64,000 bases of DNA from assembly GCA_030340625.1 (NCBI GenBank), contig JAOPHQ010002850.1:326504-390503 (forward strand), given 5' to 3'. Under the pieces are notes generated by a model that saw only the letters and a list, made by a program, of their open reading frames with translations, was not told where the DNA came from and searched no databases. This stretch comes from Merluccius polli. Taxonomy: Eukaryota; Chordata; Actinopteri; Gadiformes; Merlucciidae. Every line of letters begins with the position of its first letter. Positions within the stretch are counted from its first letter, which is position 1. Of this stretch, positions 21,755-34,164 are shown piece by piece. The position numbers were made by a program, and so were the translations under genes.

Positions 21755-24700
21755 ATGGGCAAGCTACTCATCTTCGTTGGTAAGTGAGGAACGTGGAGCC
21801 ACTCAAGACGTTTAAGTTTTTCACTTCATCTTAACACTTCAACCCACTACTCTCTCTCACTGTGTCTATTTACAGGACTGGCTCTTCTGCTGCACGTGCA
21901 GCTAGGTATGTCATTAAAACTTTACACTTGTCCACTCATGAATTGGTAAGGACAAATGTACATGAATACATCTGAGCACAGCTGAGCTCTAAACTAAACT
22001 GTGTGCCCTCTATTCTAGGATCATCATACATCCTCTCCTGTTATTTCACCAACTGGGGACAGTACCGTCCCGGAGCAGGTAAGTATTTTCCCACCAACGT
22101 GGACCCATGTCTCTGCGACCACCTGATCTATGCCTTTGCCGGAATGGACGGCAACATGATCAAGACCTACGAGTGGGACGATGAGAAGCTTTACGGACAG
22201 TTCCAGGCCCTCAAGAATGAGTGAGTAGACACATGCACACAAAGGTCTGGATTTTAGTAAGCTTCCTTTTTTGGGGGATTATAGTAGATATTGTACGATT
22301 GAAGTGTAGGTTAGAGGGTGAATTCAGTTGCTACTTTAAATTTTTACTTAATTTTTGGGAAATCTGTTTTAAAAAAAAAAGTGCAGCAAATTCTCTTTTC
22401 AGTAACTAAAGACTACAATCAAGAGGTAGAACATAAGAGTATAATAATATCATTTATAATATATAAATCATATCATTTGAAGAGAAACATTTTTAAATGA
22501 AGAACATAATGTAGACAAAATAGATTTTCATCATCTGGTGTGTTTGCGAGAGGAGGTGATCAGACCTAGCCTGGCAAGCCAGACCTACATCAGAAAGATG
22601 TAAGGTCTGGCTCAGCTCCATTGGCAGTGTGGGATAAACGGTTGTCTTTCAAGTTCCCTCTGCACGCAATAGGATAGCGCTACAACCAATCAGAGCAACG
22701 AAGAAGGTGACGTAGTCAGACTACGTAATTAATCAAAACTCAGAATAAATATTTCTTTTCGAGGAAAGACTTCAGTGCCGTTCTTTGTTATTTTGTCAAA
22801 TAAAATGTTAACTTCAAGTCTTGAAGAGTCGCGGCCAAAGCCGAGTGGAAAGACAGCCGTTCGCCAGCAGCAGCAGCAGCCATTGTTTACCTCTAACACG
22901 GAACCGTCGCAACTCTGTCGTCATGGTAGCCCGGCTTCCGACTCCGCCCCTCACGCTGTGATTGGTCAGACATACTTGGTGTTTCCAGCACCAAAAAGCC
23001 GACGGAGCCGTGCTAGACCTACACTAGCTGCCAAATAAATTTGCTGCCGCTAGGGGGTGTCTAGAGTTCTAGGCTAGATCAGACCAGCATAGGCTCAACC
23101 ACAATAGAGAAAGACCTCCTGAAAAAGGATTAAAGCCAGTATGAAAATCTAGTAATACATGAGATGCAAATGAATCAAACGCTTCTTTCTTTTTTGCTTC
23201 CAGGAACAGTAATCTGAAGACCCTGCTGGCCATTGGAGGATGGAACTTTGGCACTGCCAAGTGAGTAGGAAATATATTTCAGATTGCATCATGTACTTTA
23301 TGAAGCAAGTACAAGCCGGCTGACTCTGATGTCTCCCATGGCCTCTCCTCAGATTCACCGCCATGGTGTCTAGTCCTGCCAACCGCCAAACATTCATCAC
23401 CAGTGTGATCAAGTTCCTGCGTCAGTACGAGTTTGATGGTCTGGATATTGACTGGGAGTACCCTGGATCTCGTGGCTCCCCAGCTCAGGATAAGCAGCGC
23501 TACACCGTTCTGGTCCAGGTCAGACATCACACCTGCTCATCTGTATAATAATGTGTATTGTATTCTACTGCCAACTGGACAGAAGCAGTTTTTTTGTTTG
23601 TACCATTTCATCATCAAAATCAGTGAAATTCAGCCATAGGCTATTATAGGCATTTGTTAGAATAATGGATTTAATTACAATGAATGAGCCGCCATAGAAT
23701 CATTGTTTCATTTTTAGATATGATGCAAAGAGATACAGCAATCCATGCGTCTATATCTGAAGCTCTCTCTCTTTCACTACAGGAGCTGATGAGTGCCTTT
23801 GAGGATGAGGGCAAAAAGACCAACCGTCCTCGTCTGATGCTGACTGCTGCTGTCTCTGCCGGAAAGGGAACCATCGACTCTGGATACCAGATTGCTGCAA
23901 TCGGAGCGTTAGTATTTAGTTATAATGTGGGATGGGAAGGGGGTGCGGGTTACATACAGTAAGAGAGTCCTTGAGCTTTTCCCAGCTCTGGAAAGTATTC
24001 CTGACATGTTTTGTTTGTAATGTTTCACGCCAGTGTCTTGGACTACTTCCACGTGATGACCTATGACTTCCACGGCTCCTGGGAGCACAATGTTGGAGAG
24101 AACAGCCCCCTGTACAAAGGCCCAGCTGACCAGGGTTCCCTCATCTACTTCAATGTGGTAAGTGAAGGGATATCTCTTAACAATAATAATAATACTAATA
24201 ACATATAGGTTGTATTACACCCATACCTTGGAACACCTTTGGACCAATTGCACTGGTTGAATTGGTATGTTTCCATCTTCTGTAGGACTATGCCATGAAC
24301 TACTGGAAGAGCAACGGTGCCCCCGCTGAGAAGCTGCTGGTTGGATTCCCCACCTATGGCCACACCTTCCGCCTGGCTTCATCCAACACTGCTGTGGGAG
24401 CCCCTGCTAGTGGTGCTGGACCTGCTGGACCCTTCACCCGCCAGGCTGGCTTCTGGGCCTACTATGAGGTATTCACTTTTTAGTGGGTTTGTATGTCTAT
24501 GTTTGGTTGACAGAGAGTGCATTTGGACGGCATGACTTAAATAAGTGCGTAAGTATAACGAGACCTCTGAAATGTCATTTCAAATGCCACCTCCCTTCAG
24601 ATCTGCACCTTCCTGAAGCAAGGAGCCACACAGGCCTGGGACTCCACCCAGGATGTGCCCTATGCCTTCAACAGCCAGAACATCTGGGTTGGATATGACA

Positions 24701-25342
24701 ATGTCAAGAGCTTCCAGATCAAGGTATGCATATAGATACATGAATGTACCTTATATATTTGTCATTGTGAGTGAGAGTTTCTAACAATCAACCATAAATT
24801 TCTTCTGATGTATAGCTCCAATGGCTGAAGAAGAGCGGTTTTGGAGGAGCTATGGTTTGGAGTTTGGACCTGGACGACTTCAGTGGCACTTTCTGTGGCC
24901 AGGGAAGATACCCTCTGATCAACACCATCAAGACCGGCCTTGGAATTGGAGCTGGTAATGCATGCGTTTACACACACACACAGGCGCAATATCTTCTCCC
25001 TTTAATTCAATGGCATAATGCCATTTCATGACCAATCTAACAGTTTGCCTATGGCCTTTTTCAGCAGGCTGCACCGCTCGCCCGGAGCCCCTGGCCCCAG
25101 TGACCCCCACCGCACACGCTCAGCCCCAACCTGATGCTGGTGGTAGCGGAGGCGGCAGCAGCAGCGGAGGCGGCAGCAGCAGCGGAGGTTCTGGATTTTG
25201 TGCCGGCAAGGCCAACGGACTGTTCCCAGACCCCACCAACAAGAACCACTTCTACGAGTGCAGCCAAGGAAACACCTACCAGCAGCACTGTGCTGCTGGC
25301 CTGGTGTTCGACACCAGCTGCAAATGTTGCAACTGGGCTTAA
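21755..25342 (+). CDS. chia: Acidic mammalian chitinase-like protein, copy 2 (11 exons, 483 aa)
   Basis: Tandem duplicate of the gene at 14,165. Coding exons: 21755-21779, 21876-21905, 22019-22220, 23204-23260, 23353-23518, 23783-23907, 24034-24157, 24286-24468, 24601-24723, 24816-24954, 25065-25342 (1,452 nt, one frame). Signal peptide, GH18 motif with D136/D138/E140, and C-terminal CBM14 are intact. Few residues differ from copy 1: Lys to Asn in exon 4, Gln to Glu just before the catalytic motif, Glu to Asp in exon 6, His to Arg and one Ser fewer in exon 8. The linker has an 8-residue insertion (about T-A-H-A-Q-P-Q-P). Intron 3 is about 800 bp longer because of inserted DNA including a hAT-like element. 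Exon 3 carries an internal CAGGTAAGT. AATAAA follows the stop at about 25,347. Confidence 0.94.
22566..23076. mobile_element. hAT-like non-autonomous element in chitinase copy 2 intron 3
   Basis: Flanked by a perfect 8-bp target duplication GATCAGAC (22,558-22,565 and 23,077-23,084). The ends are short near-inverted repeats (CTAGCCTGG... and ...TTCTAGGCTA). The 511-bp interior has no transposase. Copy 1 lacks it, so it inserted after the duplication or was lost from copy 1. Confidence 0.8.
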
Positions 25343-25452
25343 ACTAAATAAATAAAGATAGCATTTAAAACATCTCTTGTCTTTGGTGGTTTCTGTCTGA
25401 TACGGATATATTTCTCCAGTATGGCTGAATTATGTTTCACATTATGCTAATG

Positions 25453-25640
25453 CTGAACCTGAACTACGGCAGTATTGCCGTAAAACCAACCTCTTCAGAC
25501 AGTGATGATGATGATCGACGTAACCATAAGCAACCCCCCTCCCCTATTTAAAACAAAAAACTGCAACCCCCAGTAACACTTGTTTAAGGTAGTCTAGATA
25601 ACTGCCAGACCCTTACATAAACATGTAATTATTATGCCCC
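25453..25640. other. Junction between the chitinase duplication and the LINE
   Basis: Similarity between the regions downstream of the two chitinase copies stops near 25,450 (17,010 for copy 1). The sequence that follows may already be the degraded 5' part of the LINE. Confidence 0.5.
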
Positions 25641-27955
25641 TCTAACTGGCTATGTGTGTGTTTCAGAAGTCAGTAACATAGTCTTTGAGGTAACCTGGTT
25701 GGGATCGAGCCCAAACCGGCCATGTCTCAGAGTGATCCTCCGTTGCCGGTGGTTGCTCAGTGAGTAAATCCAGATTAACGACCTCACAACTCCCCTACGA
25801 TCCCAGTAATTCCCAAAACAATAGCCTACCTTGTCTATCAACTTGCAAGTCATGATAGCCTGCTCAGCTATAAAACCGCATTAACCGCTTCTAGAAACAC
25901 CTACTTCTCCAGTGTCATTAATTTGAACAAAAACAACCGTAAGTTTCTCTTCGACACTGTCAAAACTCTGACACAAAAACAACCACAGAAAGTGGGCTCC
26001 TTCCTCTCTGCAAGCAAGTTATTGGATTTCTTTGAACATAAAATTGAATCAATTAGAAAAGAGATTGATGCTTCCCCTGCTTTTCGTCTTGGTCAGCCTA
26101 CAAGAGTGGCACCATGCGCCCGCACTGAAGCAACCTTCCTGCAGTTTAGCACAATCTCCTTGGATGAACTTGCTAAACTAACTAACACAGGCAGGATGGA
26201 TCCTCTCCCTAGCAAGGTTCTTAAGGAACGGTTGGACCTGCTATGCTCAACATCATGAACTTGTCCCTGACGACTGGAACAGTTCCCTCTACTTTTAAGA
26301 CCTCTGTTATAAAACCTATACTCAAGAAGCCTGGCCTAGATCCTGAAGTACTCAGCAGCTATAGGCCCATCTCTAACCTTCCTTTCATTTATAAAGTACT
26401 AGAAAGAATTGTAGCTAACCAAACCATCAATCATCTGATGATGAACAACTTATTTGAACCCTTTCAGTCTGGGTCTAGGACTTTCTATTCCACTGAAATC
26501 GCTGTAACCAGTGGTAAACGATCTTCTTCTTACCATGGACAGCAATGCAAGCTCACTGCTGGTGCTGCTCGACCTTTGTGTCGCCTTCGACACAATCGAC
26601 CATAGTATTCTTCTTGGTCGTCTTGAACATTATGTTGGCATCAAAGGCTCGGCTCTTCTCTGGTTCAGATTCTATCTCACAAACAGAATGCAATTCGTCT
26701 TTGGACTCCCCCAAGGGTCGGTCCTTGGTCCACTGCTCTTTGCAATCTACATGCTTCCTCTCGGCGATATTATTCGCAGCTAAGCAATTATTTTTCACTG
26801 CTATGCAGATGACACTAAAATCTACATTCCTATTGGATCAAACGACTCCTCCCAGATCTATTTACTGCTTGCAGCTTAATACAGCAAAGCTGATCAGCCC
26901 AAGTCATCAGCCCAAAGCAACAACAAACTCAATTTGAAGATGTCACACTACGTTTTGAGGACTCTACTATCTCTTAAAGTTCATTTGTCAAACATATTGG
27001 TGTCTTGTTCGACCCTATGCTTTCTTTTGATCAACATGTAAAAGGCACTACCAGAACTGCATTCTTTCATCTTAGAAATATTGCTAATATAAGACCAATG
27101 CTATCCGCAGCGGATGCAGAGATGCTCATCCACGCATTTATATTGTCTAGGTTAGATTACTGTAATACATTGTTCTCTAGTTTCCCAAACTCCACTGCGA
27201 AAAGCCTCCAGCTTGTACAGAATGCTGCTGCCCGACTCCTAACTAGAACCAGAAACTTTGACCACATTACCCCTACATCTCGCCTCCCTCCACTGGCTTC
27301 CAATCACTGCTACAATCACAGATTTTAAGGTGCTACTCCTTGCCTATAAAACCCTGCATTGACTAGCACCATCCTTCCTGCAGGACCTTATTATTCCTTA
27401 CTGTCCTTCTCGGCTAAAGTTAAAAAGAAATCAGCAGGACACAGAGCGTTCTCTTACCGAGTGCCCTATCTGTGGAACAGTCTGCCACCTGTAATCAGGG
27501 AAGCTGACTCTGTTGATACATTCAAATCTGCCGACGGGTACCAAATTGAGTGTGTGTGCGTCCCATCTAACCACAATGTTGTCTCTGTCTTAGGGTGTTG
27601 CTGTGATCACGACTGGACGTCCCACCACTGCACTGGACGGCTACCAGCTGCTCACCAGCAAGCACCTCATCATCATGGACAAATTAACTTCCTATTCTTT
27701 GTATTTTACATGCCTGCTGTAATATTATGTGTGTGTCACTTATGGCACCCATTGCATTCCTAACCATCCCTGGAAGGAGGGATCCCCACTCAAGATCAGT
27801 TGCCTTCTCAAGATTTCATCCTGATAATCCAGGGAGTTTTTTCTGCCCCATTGGGGGGCTGGGGTTAGGGGGTGTGGTAAAATGTGTGGCATGTGAAGCC
27901 CTTTAAGACTGTAACTGTGATAAAGGGCCATACAAATAAAATTGACTTGACTTCA
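25641..27955 (+). mobile_element. Broken L2-type non-LTR retrotransposon (LINE)
   Basis: Reverse-transcriptase pieces lie in order but in different frames. 25,923-26,240 is the pre-RT region (D-E-L-A-K-L, M-D-P-L-P-S-K). 26,243-26,480 has Y-R-P-I-S-N-L-P-F. 26,511-26,780 has L-D-L-C-V-A-F-D-T-I-D-H-S-I-L and L-P-Q-G-S-V-L-G-P-L. The polymerase box C-Y-A-D-D-T-K-I-Y lies at about 26,799-26,826. 27,005-27,330 is the C-terminal region (S-R-L-D-Y-C-N, Q-N-A-A-A-R-L-L-T). The 3' tail GATAAAGGGCCATACAAATA then AAATTGACTTGACTT is typical of fish L2. Several frameshifts and stops show it is dead. The 5' edge is uncertain. Confidence 0.85.
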
Positions 27956-28811
27956 CCTTGTCATCGAGCATCTTTATAGTCACTTGTAAACAAGTTGTAT
28001 TCTCTCATTTCAGTTAGGCTACTTAACCGAACCAGAAAATAATGTAATTTCTAATACAGAACAACTTCCTCTTTCATGGATGTCTAATAAGGATGTGCTG
28101 TTAGGACATTAGGACAGCATTAGGACTAGCTGTTAGCTGTCTAACCCTGTCAAAGATTGACAAAACCCTTCCCTTGAAGTAGGCCTGTTTTGCTGGTTTA
28201 CCAGGTTGCACATGGATCCTTCCTGGAGTTTTGTAGGCTATAGGCCTATCTTTGTTAAATACAACGTTGTGCAAATGTAATATATTATCTAAACAGTTGA
28301 TTTGTGATGATTTTCAGTTAAAAAATGGGTAGGTAAGGTTCAATGGAGGCGACAACCCAAGTTCTGTCAGAAAACACTCATGTCATAGATGTAACCATTT
28401 ATTGCATGAAATTATTATATACACTTTAGTTTGTTATGGTTCCACTCTTTCAGGGTGCTCCATGCTGTTGGGTTTAAAGCCTCCCATACAGATGTCAGAT
28501 ACAGCAGAACAACATTAGACAACAGGGAGCCCTAGACAATCCCCCCCATACGGTACATCAGTTATCTCAACCCATTGTGAAGGTTATATACAATACAGAG
28601 CTGAACCAAAGGAGGTGGAGTCTGCGGTGGTGATGGGTGAAATCCAGCTCAGCACTGAACTCGCAGTGTGTGTTTGTGTGTGAGAATGGAAGGTCCTAAA
28701 TTGCCTGTCAGTGTACCTGTGTTTGATTGGACCGTGTTAGCCGTCAGCTGGTAGGCGGCGCATGACGCATGAGTGTCCCACGAGCTACGCCCATTTATGC
28801 AGCGGTTCATA
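27956..28811. other. Gene-free spacer and probable 3' flank of the SLC6 gene
   Basis: No coding motif on either strand. The right end adjoins the 3' untranslated region of the minus-strand transporter. Confidence 0.5.
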
Positions 28812-28817
28812 TTTATT
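28812..28817 (-). terminator. slc6a14: Candidate polyadenylation signal of the SLC6 transporter
   Basis: TTTATT on the + strand is AATAAA on the minus strand, about 45 bp beyond the TGA stop at 28,862. Confidence 0.5.
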
Positions 28818-28861
28818 TTACAGGCTATGCACAAACAGGCAAGCATACAAATAGATGAAGG

Positions 28862-29814
28862 TCATGAGATGCAGCAGATTCGGCAGCATGGTTCATCGGC
28901 GACAATGTTTCCTGTGCATACGTGCTCCTGTGAGTACTGCTCACCTCGATGGACCTCCATGTAGGGATGCCAGTCCTCAGAGGGAGAGCACAACAACCTC
29001 AGTCTCTGTGGGCAGAAACAGGATTCACAGTGTTGAATTTCATTGTGTGCACACACGCGCAAACACATGTACATGTACTCGAGTGAAGAACTGATGAACA
29101 CACACACACACCTTCCTGAAACTTCCCTGTACTCCTGCCAGTTTGTACAGGGCAGTGGCAGGGATCATGACAATGCAGAAGATAGCAATGCACCAGCCCA
29201 GGGCCAATCCCCAGTTAGGGTACTCCACTGTTCCATAGGTGGGAGGTATGAACATCACCAGAGACATGACCAGGATTAACTATGGACACAGGGGCAGCAA
29301 AGTCAGTGTGTCAGTGCATTATGTAAGGAATAAACCACAACAGGCTGGTTTATTATGCGTATACCACAGTTACCAACAATGACTAGATATTAGCTACCTT
29401 CATCTATAATGTTTTTTTTTCTTCTTGACTTAATCAGTTGAGATATAATTTTGTTCTTACACAACTTTCTAACTGTTTCACTTAGAAACAGTTTAGACAA
29501 ACTGCACCTCTTCCACTTGTAGCTGTTAAAAGCTGTCATGTGAGGGACTGGCAAGCAGTCTGCTGCTAGTTCAACCGTCTTTCAGACCGTATTTTAGGAG
29601 TGCACTTACTAATGTGATGCAAGGGGTGAAGAAGTACCAGCACAGTCTCCAATACAGCCAGAACCACACACCCTTAGTCCCGATCATCATCTCAATGTCT
29701 TTAATGAAGCGACTGCCACCTGACATGACATCGTTAAAGACATGTAAGTGCAAACTAGTTAATGTATGCACGCCTCAAAAAGGTTTCCACATCAGATTAT
29801 TAAAAAAATAATAA

Positions 29815-29869
<55 letters not shown>

Positions 29870-29904
29870 TATATATATATATATATATAGGCTATATATA
29901 TAGG

Positions 29905-30003
<99 letters not shown>

Positions 30004-30159
30004 ATAGATATATATTGATAGATATATATTGATAGATATATATTTCACATATTTACCATAAATGTAGAAAATGCCAATAACCTCAAAGAGCCCAATGGCT
30101 AGCAACACCCAGCTAGCAAGAGAGTGGTCTATTAGCGTCACCCAGTATATTCCTGCCTG

Positions 30160-30202
<43 letters not shown>

Positions 30203-33200
30203 TGGGTAAGCACCTATTTCATACAGTCTATGGTCAGCAGCACATATAATGCTGGAAAGCTCACAATGCAAAACAACAGTAAAAATGGTGCAATGTTTTA
30301 CGTATAGGCAAACCTGTGTCACACATGGAAGTCCCAGCAGAAACATAACAGCACATGCGACTGTGGAGATGAATGCACGTTTCTTTTCTATGAATTTAGG
30401 GAAGGCATCATGCAGGCAGGTTGTGATCACCTCTATATATGGATATGGAGAGACATTGGACAACACCAAAGAGTGAAACTAAATGATGACGTACAAGCAA
30501 ATAAAAAATAAGTTTTAGAAGATGATTGTGAAAACATTTGGCTTATGATTATGACTCCTATGCAAATTAATGAAGGAATTCTAAGAGGTAAGTCAAACTT
30601 GAACTCACCTATGTTTGCAAACTGACTGTCAAGACCCAAAGTGAAGAGCATTAAAAAGAACAAGATGGACCATAAAGGTGAAATTGGAAGGGTAGCCAAT
30701 GCAGCTGGATAGGCAATGAATGCCAGGCCAAATCCTGTGCAAAGATTGGGAAACCAATGAATGATGAGGGACATGCGACAGGGAATACATTGGGTAACTT
30801 TGTATAGGAAAGGCTCTGTCTCACCTTCCTGGGCCACCTCTTCAATAGGTTTCCCACTGACGTGAGCCATGTAACCCAATATAGAAAAGATGGTAAAGCC
30901 AGCAAAAACACTTGTGGCTATAAGGCAATCAAAATGGGTTTAATGTATAAGATGTTGAGAGTAAGTATTAATGTCAGTATTAATTAGTACAATTAGTAAT
31001 GGTTACTAAAAAGGTGTCCATGACCAAGTTGTTCTGAAACTTGTTGTACGAGGACAATGCTGTGACTCCACCGTACCCAACGGACAGTGAATAGAAGATC
31101 TGAGTGGAAGCGTCCCTCCACACCTGAAACATACACAAATGTAGGAACAGTTGATCAAAAGTTACACTTCACCAAGCTATATATAATTTTTTTTTATATG
31201 ACCCAGGCTGTGGAGTTTTTCGTGGCAGTTTGTTCAAGGGGAGGAAAACCGGCTCTTACCTCTACCTCTGCTAATTTAGTCAGATTGGATTTGGAGCCAA
31301 TGTAAAAATCTATTCCATCTTTGGCTCCCTCTAGTGTCACACCCCTGATCAGCAGGATGGTCAGCACCACATAGGGGAATATGGCTGTGAAGTATACGAC
31401 CTGAGGAGAGCACGGTGTAAAAGTGGGCAGAATAAAACACTAAGCATTGCGAATCTATTCAAGGTCATTTGACACCCCAAGCATAGCAGCATCAGAGAGC
31501 TTTTTCACTAATGTGGTCTTATGTGGGCTAGACCCTCTGGAAAAGTCTTCAGACAACCAGTCAGTTTCGTTTGATGGTGAGTTGGAACAATACCCACATT
31601 TACATTTCTTTACCAAGTCAACGATTCATGCTGATCGATCAAACAGAAATACGCATTGGGTATAGGTAATTTTAATATGGCACTACTGAGTCCTGACAAG
31701 TTGTGGTCATTTGAAAGTAATACATTTCCAATATTGTTTTGGGTTTGAAGTAATCTTCAAATTTCCGTGAGTGGATGAAGCTTTCAGAAGGGGATTTTAA
31801 TACGTGACTAGCATCTACTGTGGCTAGTCTACATGGTGTTGATTTGAAACATTAACAGACACTTTTTTTTACAGTTTATTACTGCTGGCCCTGTGAAAAG
31901 GATATTGCAAAATCGCTAGATATTTATCTAAAGTCTGATTTGTGAGACTAGGTTTGCAGTAACGCAGTATTTGATTAAAGCTAAAAATAATACAAGGGGG
32001 CAGTATAGTGCTTCCGACCCCAAACGTACATGAACCACCAAGCACATCCGGAAACGCAATAGTGAGACTGCTCCATTCAAATTACGTTGAAAAGCAATAC
32101 ATCCATGTGAAAAAGATGTTGCAAAATCATTCAAATGTACTGCTGAAAAGCGATTGGTGCATCGCAACCGACTGAAATTACAGTGTTTTGATTTTGCTGG
32201 GAGGCATTCATTTCATTCTCGTGTCTGGCTGTCAAAAACAAAACACTACACCTGTTCCCCGCTCGACCAACCTGAGTTGATGATGGTTGATAATGAGAGA
32301 GAGACAGAGACGGGCGAGGGGAGGACAGGTCTCTACGTAGCGATGTGGATCTTCGCTGACGCAGAAGTGTCATTTTTGCCTAAGTGTACATTGCGTTGAA
32401 CTGAAAGACTCACTTTTCCAGAAGATTTGATGCCTTTAACCAGGACTGCAGCGATGATGATGTTGCTCAACAGCAGACAGAGGGCCAACGGCCAGACTAT
32501 GGTCCCCGTCTCATTTAGCCCACTGGATCTTTGCAGGACCACCTGACTGAACGGAAAGAGTGAGACACGTTTATCATAGATTACAGTCACAATGGAAATA
32601 TGAAAAGTGGATTCAGTATTACTTTGTACTCGCATGTATGTGCTATACTCTTACTCCCAGTACTGCTCACTGGGACTTATGGTGATGTTGGAGGTATGGC
32701 AGGAGCCGTGTTCGCTAGTCCAGTTAGACACTGACATGCTAGTAACATTGACCACTAGAGGGGGGAAGAGATGGAGGGGCAATGAGTGACTGAGGTCTTC
32801 AGTGACAATTCAAATAGGCCTTTAGAATTTATTTATTTTTAGAAAAAAAAATAGATTTCTTCAGAGCACACATGGTTAGTACATGATGCATACATGTTAC
32901 ATACAAATATATGTCAAAGTGTTATTAAGAGTACAAACAGAGTATAAACATAGTACACAGTACAAACATAATGAGTACCTTGTGGTGGGCTGGTGCAGTT
33001 CATGTCCTCTAAGTAGTTACTCCATGGCAGGGGATACTGGAAGGATGCAAATAAGTAATATACAGTGTAGGCGAGGATTACCCCATAGTATATGGCCACT
33101 ATCGTGTTCAATGCCACCGCCGCCATGCCAACCCCTGGAAAAGATGAAGGAGACGAGAGTATGAACATCAGGCACATAGAGACTTGAACAAAGAATACAA

Positions 33201-34086
33201 TGTGGATTGTGTTGAATGAGTCAATCTTTCTAGCCAAGTACTAATTAATAAGATGATGATATTTTCTGAATATAGTTTTTTTCACCTGCCTGGTCTATAT
33301 TTTCTTCAGATACACTTGTAGAAGGAATAGTAATATAATTCCTAAGTAACACTTTACTACACTTGAAATCTAGAAATTAGATTTGGCACCATATATGCAA
33401 ATTGTGTGTCACTCCTTCACAACTACTTTTCCTTTGGTAACCCCCCATGAACCCTCATGAAGACGCAAAAAGGTCTATAATGATAAATGTATTCATTTAA
33501 TTAATCTTAATACATTTAAATCTGCAGGTCATTCAGAGAATGTAAGCATTGGGCTCACCCTGGAGCAGCGGCACTGCCCTCCATATGTTAATGGGACCCT
33601 GACTGCAGAACTGACCAATAGCGGCCTCCAGGAAGTAGAGGGGGATCCCAAGAAATATCAACATGATACAATAGGGAATGAGGAAGGCACCTAGTGACAA
33701 ACATAAAGAAGTAAAGAGGACCAACCATCATAAAGCAGCAAATACATGTATTATTTGTGTCATTCAGGTATTAGTAAAACATTCTCAGAAAGGTATTAGA
33801 TAATAAATACCTCCTCCATTCTTATAGGCCAAATATGGAAATCTCCAGATGTTGCCAAGGCCAACAGCCAAGCCGACCATCGAGAGGAGATATTCCCTCT
33901 TATTGGCCCAATTGCCACGCTCAGTATTCTTATCCTCTTCTCCCTCCGTGTCATCTTTGGCATATATATCCTGTTAAGTACAACAGAGATGCAAAAAGTA
34001 AGGCAAACCTTATTAATGTCAAACTTAACATAATTAAGTAGTAGTTGTTGTTATTATTTGTATTATTATTTGTATTATTATTATTA

Positions 34087-34164
<78 letters not shown>

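Noticed and set aside
22775..23038. Open frame of 87 codons in chitinase copy 2 intron 3
   Set aside because: Lies wholly inside the hAT-like element and has no transposase motif.
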